Source of the DNA: Zerene cesonia
Lineage: Eukaryota > Arthropoda > Insecta > Lepidoptera > Pieridae
Assembly: GCF_012273895.1 (NCBI RefSeq)
Contig: NC_052104.1
Span: 4,836,001 to 4,900,000 of the forward strand
DNA: 64,000 nucleotides
Reading direction: 5' to 3'
The first letter of the stretch is position 1. Every line of letters begins with the position of its first letter. Positions 1 to 11,499 of this stretch are shown piece by piece. The notes under the pieces are model-generated. The model ran no database searches. It was not told the origin of the DNA and was given only the letters and a program-made list of their open reading frames with translations. The position numbers and the translations under genes were made by a program.

Positions 1-419
1 CGTTGTCACGTAAAATCTTCGCCCGTAAAACCGACTTTACAGGCAACCATTTTTTTTATTAAAAAAATATTAACCAGCAAAAACCATAACCATATACATA
101 CTTACATTCAAAGTAGTTCATTTTATGCGATTATATAAGAGCGATAATTATTATAATAAAAGACTTAAGCGCCTTCAACATGTCAGGACTTGACCAAAAT
201 TAAATAGTACCACAAGAAAGTCACTAGGCTTTTAAATATACAAACAAAAATCATCAAAATAGGTTCACCCAGTAAAAATTTCTGAGGAAAAAAAAACCCA
301 AAAAAGGTACAGTTGAATCACCTCCTCTTTTAAGTTCGTTAAAAAAAACGCCTAGTGAATGGATCATCAAATCGAAAACTCCCATTATTGTAGCAACTTA
401 ATAAAAGTACAATTTTCAG
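1..419. other. probable intron upstream of first visible exon
   Basis: AT-rich sequence with no coding signal that I can support. The first exon of the tyrosine-motif gene visible here starts at an acceptor (AATTTTCAG) ending at 419, so this stretch is most likely intron. An ATG at 359 directly follows an in-frame TGA and is less likely to be the true start. Confidence 0.4.
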
Positions 420-3400
420 AATCAGCTCCAATATCAGCATCGGTGGCAATAAGTGGGCAGTTGCCGTCGAGTCAAGAGTTACCCTACATCACCCCACCGT
501 CACCCAGGCCTACTACGGATACAACTACGCACTTTAGCGGCGACTCTACTGACTCTGCTAGTTTGTGTTATTTTATAATATTCAAAATTCAAAAATAAGA
601 TCCCTTATTATCCTTTAATACGAGATTGGTTATTTGATAAGAATGGATTGAATTCACTGATAGATTCTTATGATTTGATGTGCATGAGCTATTTGATCTG
701 AAATTTTGGATTTAATCGACGACACTTTTTACACAAAATAAAAAAAGAACTAGTTAATAAATCATGTTACAATGCCACAAATTTTCATATAAATATATTT
801 ATTGAATTCGTTTATTTATTTTCAGAGGGTTACACTAGTATATCGGTTCGAGAGCCACTTAGCAATATAAGAGCACAGAGCATGAAACCTCCATTACAAC
901 CGCACTACGCCACCGTCTCTGATGATTCAGGTAAGGAAGCATGAATTAAAATTTAAAAATTAAAACACCCGTCAACACAGTTTCAATATTTAAAATTCAA
1001 AAATAAATTAAGACTATAAAATTTGTATTATAAATTTTGTACTTAGTGGGAATTCGAAAAAGAGGCAGTATGAAATTTTTTGTCCTATTAATTATATATA
1101 ATATATAAGTACCGAATCCAAAACTTTCTTATAGAATTTTTCTCTTGAACTGAATGTGGTTAACATTATTACGATTATTGATGAAACAAAAGTACCGATT
1201 TTATAATCTTATACCTTTAAACGAGCAATTCTTGAATATATATATATATATATATCTATATATATAAAATTCTCGTGTCACAGTTTTCGTTGCCATACTC
1301 CTCCGAAACGGCTTGACCGATTCCTCTGAAATTTGGTAAGCATATTGGGTAGGTCTGAGAATCGGCCAACATCTATTTTTTATCCCGATATTCCTACGGG
1401 ATACGGACTTACGCGGGTGAAACCGCGGGGCGCAGCTAGTATGAATATAAAATTCTCGTGTCACAGTTTTCGTTGCCAAACTCCTCCGAAACGACTGGAC
1501 CGATTCTTATGAAATTTTGTGTGCATATTGGGTATGTGTGAGAATCGGCCAACATCTATTTTTCATACCCCTAAAGGATAAGAGTAAGGCAGAACAGCGT
1601 TTGCCGGGTCAGCTAGTTAATATGATAAATCTGAAGAGCTTGTTTGAACGCACTTATCTAAGGGAACTGGTCTGATTTGAAAAATTAACATATTCCAGAT
1701 GAAATGTACGCTGCGATAGAGGAAGCGAGCGTCGGCGAAGGGTCGGACACGTACGCGCAGATCGCGCCGGACCCCCGCACGCGACGGACCCCCAACCCCG
1801 CGGCGACCCCCGCGACTCTCGCGACCCCCGCGACCCCTGCCGCGGGGTTAGCGCACCACCTCGCGCCCGCTGCCAACACCGTTACGCACGAAGTGGCTAT
1901 ACATAGCAGGTAATACTCCGCCTGTCCCCGCTTGAGCAGATATAAGCAAAATAAATAGAATAAAAAAAAGAAATAGGCTATAATATTATGTTAAGTACCA
2001 GTATACTCGGGAAATCAATTGATGTTTCAATGTGGATAACATCACATCAATTGCTTAAAACAGTGAAGGGATACATTGATCAGGAAACCGTAATGTCCAA
2101 GAATCAAAAGTTCGACGACATGTGACATCTGCCAACCCGCATTTGGCCAGTGTGGCAGATTGTGGCCTGATAAAAAAAGCTGTGTCCCAGCAGTGGGAAC
2201 GTGTATGGGCTGATGATGATGATTATGATGACTTGGGAACTATATAACTTTCTCCTAGGGACAGATTTTTTCAATTGAGTCCAGTAGTTTCGGAAACTAT
2301 TCTTTACAAACAAAAACACTTATTAGTGAAGGCAAATCAGTTTGATGATTACTAGAATATAAATATTTGTAATTTGTGTTTTCAGAAGAAGCGCACCACC
2401 TGAAATTGGAGCATCCACTTCAAATGCAACACACTCTCGTCAAGGTGTGTAGTAACTTATGTATTGTAATATACTTTACTAACATACTTATACGCCTTTA
2501 ACCATACTCATCGGTTTTAAAATACAAAAAAAAATATATTAAAAATAATTCTAATAATACTACACAACTAGCTACGTCCCGCGGTTTCACCCGAGTAAGT
2601 CCGTATCATATATAGGAATATCGGGATAAATAGTTGCCTATATTTTATTCCATTTGTCCAGGTGTCTACGTACCAAATTTCATTGCAATCGGTTCAGTAG
2701 TCTTTGCGTGAAAGAGCAACAAACACACACACATCCTTACAAACTTTCGCATTTATAATATATGAGGATAGTAGCAAGGAAGGATATAATACTAGCTGTT
2801 GCCCGCAGCTTCGCACGCGTGGATAAAATAAATTATGGTACAAGCTTTCATCTTTCTTGTGAGGGCTCATGGGTAGTTGTGATCGCTCGATAATGGGCGC
2901 ACCACTTGTTCGTTTGTCTGCTTTCTTTTATAAAAAAATCCCCTATTAAATCCTCTCGGGGATATAATTTTTCAAAATCCTTTCTTAGCCTGATGCTTAC
3001 GTTAAAACATCTAATCAAATTTCAGTATGGGCCGTGCGTTGATAGATCACTATATCAGGTCGCACCTTTGAGTTTTATATATAATTATGATATAATATTT
3101 ACTTTTATATTTCAGCGTCAATGTCGTCATGTTCGAACTCAGCGGGTGCGCTCGGTTCGCCGAAGCCGGAGAAGCGGCAGGCCAACTCGCCGCTACCCCC
3201 ACCACCGGATACCAAACACCATCGCATATCTAGCGCAGGTCATTATTATATTATATACTAACCACTCGAGCCGACTTCGCCCGGATATCGAGATTTCTGT
3301 TTTATCCCAAGAGAGCATATAATCGGGATAAAAAGTATCCTATACCCAAGTCCGCTCGTACCTTGTCTGTATACCAAATTTCATCAAAATCCGCTCAGTA

Positions 3401-5169
3401 GTTTCAGCGTGATTGACGGACAAACAAACTTTCACATTTATTATTATAATAATAGTGATCACACTAATCATAGTGTGATAAGTACCTTTTGCCTGCGGCT
3501 TCTCACGCGTTAAATTCGGAATAGTTCAACAGATGTTATTATACATATTATAGCCCTTCCTCTTCAATAATTATCTATAAAAATCCCATCAAAATCCGTT
3601 GTGTATTTTTGAAGATCTAAGCATACATACATACATACATACATACAAGGAATAGAAGCGGGAAGCGACGTTGCTTTATGCTTTGTAGTGATTAACATTT
3701 TATGATGTATCATATTTAATCTTGATTTATTTATTCGATGGATATGGTGAATAAATCCCATTTCTTTATGTAGAACTGTATAAACACCAAAAGGAAAAAT
3801 CTTATGCAAAACAGTTTTGTTTTGAGCATAAACAGCCATTTGATTAATAAATAAAATAATGACGTTCGTTGGTTTTTTATAAAAATAATCATGCATTTCA
3901 GGCGACCTACACTTCAATCACGACAAGCTCAGAAGGAGTCTCAACGAGAAGCACCAACGCAACAACAGCTGCGTCAGTTCCTCCGACTTCTACGGTTGCA
4001 ACTATCCCGTAGAAAAACACCGATTCAGCTCCGGCGACTTGATGCGGCCCCTCGTTGCTAAAGAATTAAACTTCGATATAGATCAGAAGGATAATGCCAC
4101 TGATAATTTGTACAATTCCATAGATGGCCCCGGATTCAGCGATTATTCATCAGCCGACGCCAACACGAGTATTAATTCTGAAAGAGCAACAGAGAGCCCT
4201 TCCAGAAACGTCGAAGAAATGTATGCGAAAGTTATGAAGAAGGTCAAAGCAAAGGAGGAAGCGAACAGTGGTAGAAAGGTAAAAGATGTCGACGCAGATA
4301 AAAGCACGTTAAAGTTCCGCGCCGACGATCCGGGGTATGAGACGATCGATCGAAAGCAGTCAGTGAACCACGGCTATGAAACTATATCGAGAAAGGAACG
4401 AAAGAGTTCCCAGAACCAAGACCCTGGATACGAAACAGTCAAGGAAATCAATAATGTCGGACAAACTTCAAGCTTCACAAACAATAATTTATTAAAAGTA
4501 AGCCATCTTATGTCTGATAGTGGACCAAATAGCATAATAAGTAGCGACCCGGGTTACGAACATATATCGAAAACTGATAACAACGCCTCAGATTCGGATC
4601 CAAATTACGAAGTCTTAAGGAACCAATCACCGACTCCACCATACGCAACAATAGCTTCTAATTACAAAGTACAACCCACTTATTCTACAGTTAATAAGAG
4701 ATCAGGTAAATACAATAGTTTGCCGAACAATAATGATGAAGCGGCAGTCGAACCAAATTACGAATCAATGACGAATGACCCCATTTACACTACTGGAAGT
4801 GAATCAGACCCCAACTATGAATCAGTGAGACCAAAAGAGCCCAACTACGAAAGTGTTAATACTCACGATCCTAATTATGAATCCTTGAGGTGTAAGGATC
4901 CGAAATACGAGTCAGTTCGCTCCAATAACTCAAGGTATGACTCGGTTCGGTCTAAAAAAGATCCGAACTATGAAAGTGTTAAATATTTTGAACTATCAAA
5001 GAAAGATCCGCCTTACGAAAAAGTTCACAACCAAGCCAACAGTTCCGGTGTCGATAGATCTGATTCCTCAGCAGGCTACGAGAGAATCAACATTTCTAAC
5101 AATAGAGAACCCAAAAGCAGTATTAACAATGGTGCGGATTGCACTGTAAGTGATTACTTCCAAGTTTAA
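420..5169 (+). CDS. tyrosine-motif adaptor-like protein, 3' part (six exons)
   Basis: Exons 420-560, 826-930, 1699-1909, 2386-2444, 3116-3238 and 3902-5169 join with matching phases (1,1,2,1,1) into one frame of 634 complete residues ending at TAA 5167-5169. All acceptors are pyrimidine-AG; the first donor (GTTTGT) is weak. The protein is hydrophilic and apparently disordered. Its last exon holds 26 tyrosines, 21 of them in Y-x-x-[V/I/L/M], mostly as variants of DPNYESV and DPGYETI; earlier exons add YTSI, YATV, YAAI and YAQI. Such motifs are typical SH2-docking or sorting signals. The spacing and the EMY-x-x-V and YESV style recall the cytoplasmic tail of vertebrate PAG1/Cbp, but that is analogy only. 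The C-terminus ends YFQV, which fits a class II PDZ ligand. No membrane segment is visible; it would lie upstream of the window. The ATG at 4039 is internal. I do not recognise an insect family name. Confidence 0.8.
1207..1262 (+). repeat. Helitron-like 5' head fragment with TA repeat
   Basis: TCTTATACCTTTAAACGAGC followed by an AT microsatellite. The same head occurs in reverse at 15841, so this is a dispersed family. The TC start suits a Helitron-like element; the class is inferred. Confidence 0.5.
1271..1439 (+). mobile_element. non-autonomous Helitron-like element, copy 1
   Basis: Begins TCTCGTGTCACAG and ends GCGCAGCTAG followed by T. The first two thirds match 1454-1616, while the last about 55 bp match the end of another family seen at 2567, 9463 and 45373, so this copy is a chimera of two families. 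TC start and CTAG end are Helitron signatures; no transposase is present. Confidence 0.5.
1454..1616 (+). mobile_element. non-autonomous Helitron-like element, copy 2
   Basis: Begins TCTCGTGTCACAG and ends GCCGGGTCAGCTAG before T. It lies in direct tandem with the element at 1271-1439, 14 bases apart, inside an intron of the tyrosine-motif gene. Confidence 0.5.
2030..2222 (+). repeat. SINE body with GAT tail
   Basis: Shares the block 'catctgccaacccgc ... tgtcccagcagtgggaacgt ... gggctgatgatgatga' with copies at 30081, 47412, 51853 and 52608. The tRNA-like head seen at 47412-47643 is missing here, so the copy is 5' truncated. Confidence 0.65.
2567..2765 (-). repeat. CTAG-ended interspersed repeat
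   Basis: On the minus strand it ends in a CTAG (2568-2571); on the plus strand it reads CTAGCTACGTCCCGCGG ... GGTTCAGTAGTCTTTGCGTG ... ACATCCTTAC. It matches 9463-9664 and 45172-45373. Probably a non-autonomous Helitron-like family; class not proven. Confidence 0.55.
2786..2830 (-). repeat. CTAG-ended repeat fragment
   Basis: Plus strand reads ACTAGCTGTTGCCCGCAGC, the reverse of the end found at about 30455-30473. A short terminal fragment only. Confidence 0.4.
3246..3660. repeat. degenerate repeats and (CATA)n microsatellite
   Basis: Intron sequence with decayed copies of the repeat seen at 2567 (shared phrases such as 'accaaatttcat' and 'cagtagttt'), followed by a CATA microsatellite at 3622-3647. 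Confidence 0.45.
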
Positions 5170-8101
5170 TACCAAAATGTGTTTATATTTGTAATTGATA
5201 AACAATCATTTTTTAGGGTTAATATTTTTGAATGATATACCTGCGTAGTAATTTGAGATTGTATGCTTTTTATTTATTTACGCAATGTTTTTATGAATAC
5301 TTTTTACAATTAATTAGGACCTTATTATCGACGATTTGCCATACTGCTTATGATGGCTAGTAAATATTGCGCGTGGGAGATTTTGAAAAGTATTAGGAAA
5401 ATAAATGTTTTGAAAGGAGGAAGTGAATTATAAAAATGTAGCCACTCAAGTAATAGACGCGGATATATTTGCAGTTTCACAACCAGGACCTGTGACGGTG
5501 TGAAAATTCCCTTCCTTAGAAATCTGTGATATATATGTGGATATTATTTGAAGTCAATTTTGGTTCTTTTACCTCAAAATTATAACCAATAACATGATGT
5601 TTCCGTTTGGAATTTGTAATCTCCATTTTATTAGTGTGTTCATAACTATATAAATATACACAGCTAATATTTAAGAGTGTACTGTGTGTACAAACTTAGA
5701 TTGTATATAAACGCTACTTAGATTATATAGGTATATAGTGAAATAACTTTTATTAAAATTATTGAGTATGACACATAGTGTCGTTAATAATGAGCCTCAG
5801 TCCAGTCCTTATATAATAATTTTATATAATGCGTATGTATAGCAACTCGCCATTATATTAAATGATAATAATTCACAATAATTTATGTAACATGACGGGT
5901 ACACGCACAAGAGCTATGCATTTGAAAAATATCCATTCCGATTTGATTTTCAATTTTATTTCGATGAGATGATTCAAATGTATGAAATATGGAAATATAA
6001 GTATTATTCATAGGGTGATTCTAATAATATATTTTCTAGTTGTGTAAGTTATGTTTTATCAATGTTATGTTTGTTATTTTTACAACATTAGATTGTTAAT
6101 TTTCTTTAGAAAATATTTGATCCGCAGTGCATTATGGTAAATATGATGTATAAGTAAGTACCTGAATTTAATAACATTTATACAAGTTGAGTTGAGAAAA
6201 ACGACAATGTCAAGGACGCGTTCTCAATTCGACAAAAAAGGATATCCTTCGATAATTTTTATGATTCAAGAATACTATATCAAATAAAACTAATAATTGC
6301 AACAAGTTAAAAAAACAAAAACTTTATCTCACCAAAGTTGGAAAAGTTTAGCTTGAAATATTGATATTTGATATTGTAAAAAAGTTCAACTTTACTTCAC
6401 TCAAAATTTAATATATAGAGCTTCTTTCAGGATTACTTTTCTATTTACATAATTTTGTTTCTTAAAAAATGCTACAGTAAAGCGAATATCTTATTTTTAT
6501 TATATTGAACATCGTCGAAAATGATCTTAGTGTTATAAATCTCATAAAACAACGAATCGTGTAATTTCCACATATTTTGCTATGCGTACGAGTTTTAACG
6601 TTTAGCATTAGGGGGTTTTTGTTTTGTCATTCTGGACGCGTGACACATAAAGTTTTGTGATAAAACGTCCAGCCAGCTCAGTAACTGGGTGCAATACGTC
6701 TATTTTGAGAACGCGTCATTTATGAAAGAAGAAACGTACTTATTTTGATGTTTTTGTTGATAGCTCACAGCTTATTAGCTTTTTAAGCTTTAGATAACGC
6801 TGTTCAAAAAATTGTCCAATTTTATTTGTTTAAAACAAGAATTTGTAGTGAACACTATTTTGCTATATATCAAGCACTTCGCGATTTGTATGTCTTAATG
6901 CTAAAAATTTTAAACAATAATAATCTTTGAATAAAAAATACAATTTTTTACAATTAACATTACATAATATCTTCTAGACTATTGAACGTATGAATATTTG
7001 TGATAGTATATTATGTAAATGTATTTGATACAACGTTATTCAGATAAGTAAACTATGAACCAAAATCAATTTCTTAAACCATTTCACAAGTATTTTCCAT
7101 TGTAATCGCGAATGTGGACCCTTTTATTTTCCTAATAGAAATATTTTTAGACTGAAAAATGTGTAATCATTCCGAAATATACCATGTAACCATGAAATAC
7201 AAGTATCAATGCCATAATCTAAACCGTCTTTTATTTTTTACAAGTAATCAAAAATCATCACAATATATTATGGGCTTAATCGATACGTGACGATAGATGT
7301 ACTTATTTGTACTTTAACTCACTATTAAAAAGTGCTTAGATTAGTGTGTGTTAAACATTGCTTTTGTTACTGTTAATTTACTATAACTCTTTCACATTAT
7401 TATTGTGAATACACTAATATACGGGTGTACCGCATATTAATAAATATATAAAATAAAACGAGTGAAAATCAAATGAACTACATATTTCATCCTCTTCCTT
7501 ATTTTCTGTTTATTATTTTATTATTAGTACCTACAATAAAAGGAACCTGAAATAAAATGATGTTAAATTTTTATACGTATGGATTAATAACTTGCTATTG
7601 CTTGAAATAATTGCAGCCTTTACCGATTAATTGTGAGTATGAACTGTGGGCATAGTATATTTTCGTCCATAATTGCGAGTTATCATCTTAAATGAGAATC
7701 TTCGACGATATTGCGGAACGATAGTAGTCTCTACAAATAAAAAATTGAGAGTCACTTTGTTTTCGTCGTCGTCTACTTGTAAGAGAAGTAAAAGGGTATC
7801 TGCCAAAATAAAATTACTAGTTATATACATTCATATAAAAATTTGATTTTAGCCGGAATATTTAACTTGGCAAGCAACTTTTTACTATCTGTATACATTC
7901 TTCTTACATAAACTGTTGAATATCTGTATAATTCAGTGCAATGTGTATCAATTTACGTCAACTGTCAAATTTCAATTTTGAAAACTTTTATCGTCGCTGA
8001 ATCTAAGTGATCAGTGTCAATTTTTAATGATGTCTGATGCATAAATATTTATAAGTAAAAATAATTATTGACTGCGAGACAAACGAATTGTATTATTCAA
8101 T
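5170..8101. other. 3' UTR and intergenic sequence
   Basis: Very AT-rich. AATAAA at 5400-5405 could end the tyrosine-motif transcript, and another at 7452-7457 would give a long 3' UTR; which is used cannot be told. No coding exon seen. The last about 150 bases hold the YIPF5 promoter and 5' UTR. Confidence 0.5.
7962..7970 (+). promoter_or_regulatory. CTGTCAAAT motif upstream of YIPF5
   Basis: CTGTCAAAT lies 132 bases before the YIPF5 start, preceded by ACGTCAA. The same nonamer is found upstream of the F-box gene at 36573-36581. A shared promoter motif is an inference from two cases. Confidence 0.3.
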
Positions 8102-8968
8102 ATGGCAGGATTTCAAAATACAAACGATTTTGCATGGCAGCCGCCTGACAACAATCAAAGCTATTCTTTCAATACTTCAAATACTTTTGGAGATGGTTCT
8201 CAAACTTTAGGTAAATACGCTTTATATTATTGATTTGTTTTATTTGAACCGCTGTATACTAAAAATATTTATTGGAATTTTTCAGATTTTCAGACTTTTT
8301 CTCCAGAACAGCAAAATTTTTCATATGACCAAGGGCAGAGTCCTCCAGCAAATAACAACCAATATTATAATCCAAGTTTATATACGCCAGCTCCAATACC
8401 AGGAGAGACAGCACCAACTACATCAGAGTTTGATGAACCGCCACTTCTAGATGAATTAGAAATATACCCTGATAGAATATTGGAGAAGACTTTAGCTGTT
8501 CTTAATCCATTTCATGGACAGTCTAAAGCAGATGATGCAAACTTCTTATTAAGAGATACGGATATTGCAGGACCCATAGCTTTTTGTCTGGCTTTGGCAG
8601 TATGCCTATTTCTCTCGGGCAATAAAGCACATTTTGGTTATGTGTACGGTTTATCTGTAATGTCTGTAATATTAATGTATTTTCTATTGTCTCTAATGAG
8701 TCGTACTGAAGGTGTATTTACATTACTAAGTGTAGCAAGTGTATTAGGCTATTGTATGTTACCAATGGTAGCACTGGCTGGTCTGGGGATATTTATCTCA
8801 TTGGAGGGAACAGTAGGTTTGTCATTGTCTGGTATAGCAGTGATTTGGTCAGCTTTATCAGCTAGCAGACTCTTTGTAACTATGTCAGGAGATGCGGAAC
8901 AAAGGCCCCTTATAGCTTATCCATGTGCCTTGGTTAATGGTGTGTTTGCTTTGTTAGTATTGTTCTAA
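8102..8968 (+). CDS. YIPF5: YIPF5-like (Yip1 family) Golgi membrane protein
   Basis: Two exons, 8102-8210 and 8286-8968, joined in phase 1 by a 75-base intron, give 263 aa. The N-terminal about 95 residues are polar, rich in Asn, Gln, Pro and Tyr, and face the cytosol in this family. A conserved acidic stretch follows (FDEPPLLDELEIYPDRI) and then LNPF, leading into about five hydrophobic segments (GPIAFCLALAVCLFLSG, FGYVYGLSVMSVILMYFLL, LGYCMLPMVALAGLGIF, LSGIAVIWSALSASRLFV, and a C-terminal one ending VFALLVLF). The order DLAGP-like motif, FGYVYG, SVLGYCMLP, YPCALVNGVFAL is the Yip1/YIPF5 signature. Length is close to human YIPF5 (257 aa). The family acts at ER exit sites and the cis-Golgi with YIF1 and Rab GTPases. 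The start ATG begins MAGFQN and the upstream sequence is non-coding. Confidence 0.93.
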
Positions 8969-9020
8969 ATTTGTCATGTAAATTGTTCATTTTTATGTCT
9001 AACAACATTGACTCCTATCA

Positions 9021-9026
9021 AATAAA
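9021..9026 (+). terminator. polyadenylation signal of YIPF5
   Basis: AATAAA 53 bases after the stop codon, followed by AT-rich sequence. It is the first canonical signal after the gene. Confidence 0.55.
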
Positions 9027-9462
9027 AACAATTTTCTTTTAAAATTTCCTATATACAATTGCAAATTATATTATTTTCATTTTTTATCATTGTGTTTAAT
9101 TTTTGCCTATAATTATGAATCATGAATATGTATACATTGCTATATTCTGAATACTTTTACCTTCCAATTTTACAATTACAGAATAATATTACAACCAACT
9201 TTTGTGAAGCATATTGTTCCAATAAGAAATAAGAGAATTCTGCTTTATTATATTTAAATGCTGTAATACTGATATTACATTATATTGTAAGAGAAAGATT
9301 GGAAATTGGTCATATTTTATACATAAATACATGAAATATAGCTCATATGTTTTATTTTCATTTGTAAAGCATGTCTAAGAATGAATATTATGCATATTTA
9401 AAACATGTACAATAAAGATTCTGAGTTCTTTTTCAGAAGGGGAAATTACTTATATAAATAAT

Positions 9463-9664
9463 ACTAGTTGCGCCCCGCGGTTTCACCCGCGTAAGTCTGT
9501 ATCCTCTAGGAACATCAGGATAAAAAGTTGCCTATGTGTTATTCCAGCTGTCGAGCTATCTAGGTACCAAATTTCATTGCAATCTGTTCAGTAGTTTTTA
9601 CGTGAAAGTAGCAAACATACACACATCCTTACAAACTTTCACATTTATATTATCAATAGTAGGA
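9463..9664 (-). repeat. CTAG-ended interspersed repeat
   Basis: Plus strand reads CTAGTTGCGCCCCGCGG, TTTCACCCGCGTAAGTC, then 'accaaatttcattgcaat', 'cacatccttacaaactttc' and an ATTATC-like edge. Same family as 2567-2765 and 45172-45373. No coding capacity. Confidence 0.6.
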
Positions 9665-10160
9665 TAATACACAGACTACCATAAACAAAGACAAACTACC
9701 ATATCAGTCCTAGATGAAACTGATCTAATTTGCATGAGATCTGAAATGGATTGCTCTTGTTTCTACAAAAATCTCAATGTCATTAGTTACATCCATTCCA
9801 ATGTATTTATTTGATTATTTGTTTGGATTAGTATACAAGGAATAAGCTGTTATGATGGTCTGCTTATTGACTGATATATTTACTGTATAATTTTCATTAA
9901 AACTGAGTAGGGATTGGTAGCCTAGGTCTTTCTAAATATGGTAGAGTAAAAGTTGCCTATGCTAGCTCCCATCAAGGCAATCCGCTTTCATGTCTGAAAT
10001 AACACCTAGGTATATATTTGGTTTGTTCGATTTATGCTTATGTGTAGCACTATTTTCTTACAAGTAATTTTTCTTATTTTGCTTGGTAGGAATAAAACAA
10101 ATCAAAGTGAATTAACACAAGAAATATATTAATAAATATGCTATTACACTATTTCATTAA
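9665..10160. other. intergenic, tail-to-tail between YIPF5 and TMED gene
   Basis: AT-rich, no coding signal. The two genes converge here, so it should hold the 3' end of the p24 transcript. Confidence 0.4.
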
Positions 10161-11499
10161 TCATTTATATAAAGTTGGTCTATCGCTAAAGAAATTCTTT
10201 AATATCATGACTTGTGCAAATGTGACACAGACAATAGCTAAAGTTTCACCAATAGACCACCAGAAAACTCTTTCATTTAGGTCTTCCGCTCTCTTGCGTC
10301 CTTGGGCTTCTCTTAACCTATGGTGGGTTTGATGATCAATAATTCTATTTAAAGCTGAATGTATTTCTTCTGCTGAGGTTTCAAGCTGAAAGGTAAAAAT
10401 AAAATTAGCAGGGTTATTATAATGCACATAACTGCACCTGTGTTAAGTCAAGGTGAAACATTTTATGTAAATACTATTAAATTACCATAACAATATGAAT
10501 GAGTTTTTATCACCAAAGTAATCTATAGGACTTCACACATAAGTGCAGTTTTATACAATGCATTTTATGTTGCAAATTATTCATTTTATATTTGTAAATG
10601 ATAAAAATGATTAATATCCAGATGTTTGAATAATCAACAATTACTAACATTAATAATTATTGCAATACACTTAAAGTGTCACATAAAAGTCATTTTAATG
10701 AAGAAGTATTAGTATTAGTAAGGTAAAATTATTCTAACCAAATTTAAATATTATTTACATAAAAATCAACAACATTATTCAAGCATACATTTGTATTGTA
10801 ACAAAATGTACATAAGGAAGAAAGCTAAAATTAAACATAAATACCAGTATTACCTGTGTAAGTACAGTTGCATGATCACCAACACCTGGCAGTGGTGTTT
10901 CAGGGCCAACATTTAGCTCCATATAAACCAGTTTGTGTGAAAATGTACTAAATTCATTACTGAAGCACACTTTGTACACACCTAAAAGAACATAATGTTT
11001 AATTAAAAGGAAGTTACACAACACTAATATATAAGTAGTTCTTCAATTACCAGTGTGTTGAGCTGTAAATTGATGTGAATCATACTGCATCTTCTGTTGC
11101 TGATAGATAATTTGCTTATTGGGACCCTCAACTTTTACATCAACATCGTACTGACCTCCTGTGATAACCTGTGAAATAGAAAAAAAAAACATACAAATAA
11201 TACTCATAATTATCAAAAACTAATTTTTCAGCCATCAATAAAATAGGTTATTTTGATGACACTTTAAACAACAATTATTCAAGTCTTAAGTGCAAGTAAA
11301 TACGACCGACGTATTTAATTGTTATAATTGTTGTTAAATTTACCTGATATTCTAGGGAAGCTGAGGTATTTTTCTCTATTTCTTGATAGAAACATTCTTC
11401 GGCGCTGTCAGGTAATTCGAAAGTTAGCTCTACACTTTTCGTTAATATTCCATCGATTAAGAGTACCAGAACAGTAAATATCAAAGTTTTTGCAAACAT
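10161..11499 (-). CDS. p24 cargo receptor, TMED3/TMED7 type
   Basis: Four exons on the minus strand: 11344-11499, 11051-11168, 10854-10981 and 10161-10385, giving 208 aa with consistent phases. A signal peptide (FAKTLIFTVLVLLIDGILT) is followed by a GOLD domain with the two expected cysteines (EECFYQE and YKVCFSN), a coiled coil (SAEEIHSALNRIIDHQTHHR ...), one membrane segment (VFWWSIGETLAIVCVTFAQV) and a short tail beginning LKNFFSDRP. The tail keeps the paired phenylalanines that bind COPII, and the SIGE ... LK-x-FFSD pattern matches TMED7/TMED3 rather than TMED2 or TMED10. The tail lacks a clear KKxx end. p24 proteins form hetero-oligomers and cycle between ER and Golgi in COPII and COPI vesicles. 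Confidence 0.92.

Noticed and set aside
359..361. ATG as start of the tyrosine-motif gene
   Set aside because: A strong acceptor at 419 and consistent phase-1 exons suggest an internal exon; the ATG lies in the probable intron.
1685..1879. Minus-strand Ala/Val-rich frame
   Set aside because: Shadow of exon 1699-1909, whose Ala/Pro/Thr-rich coding is supported by phase on both sides.
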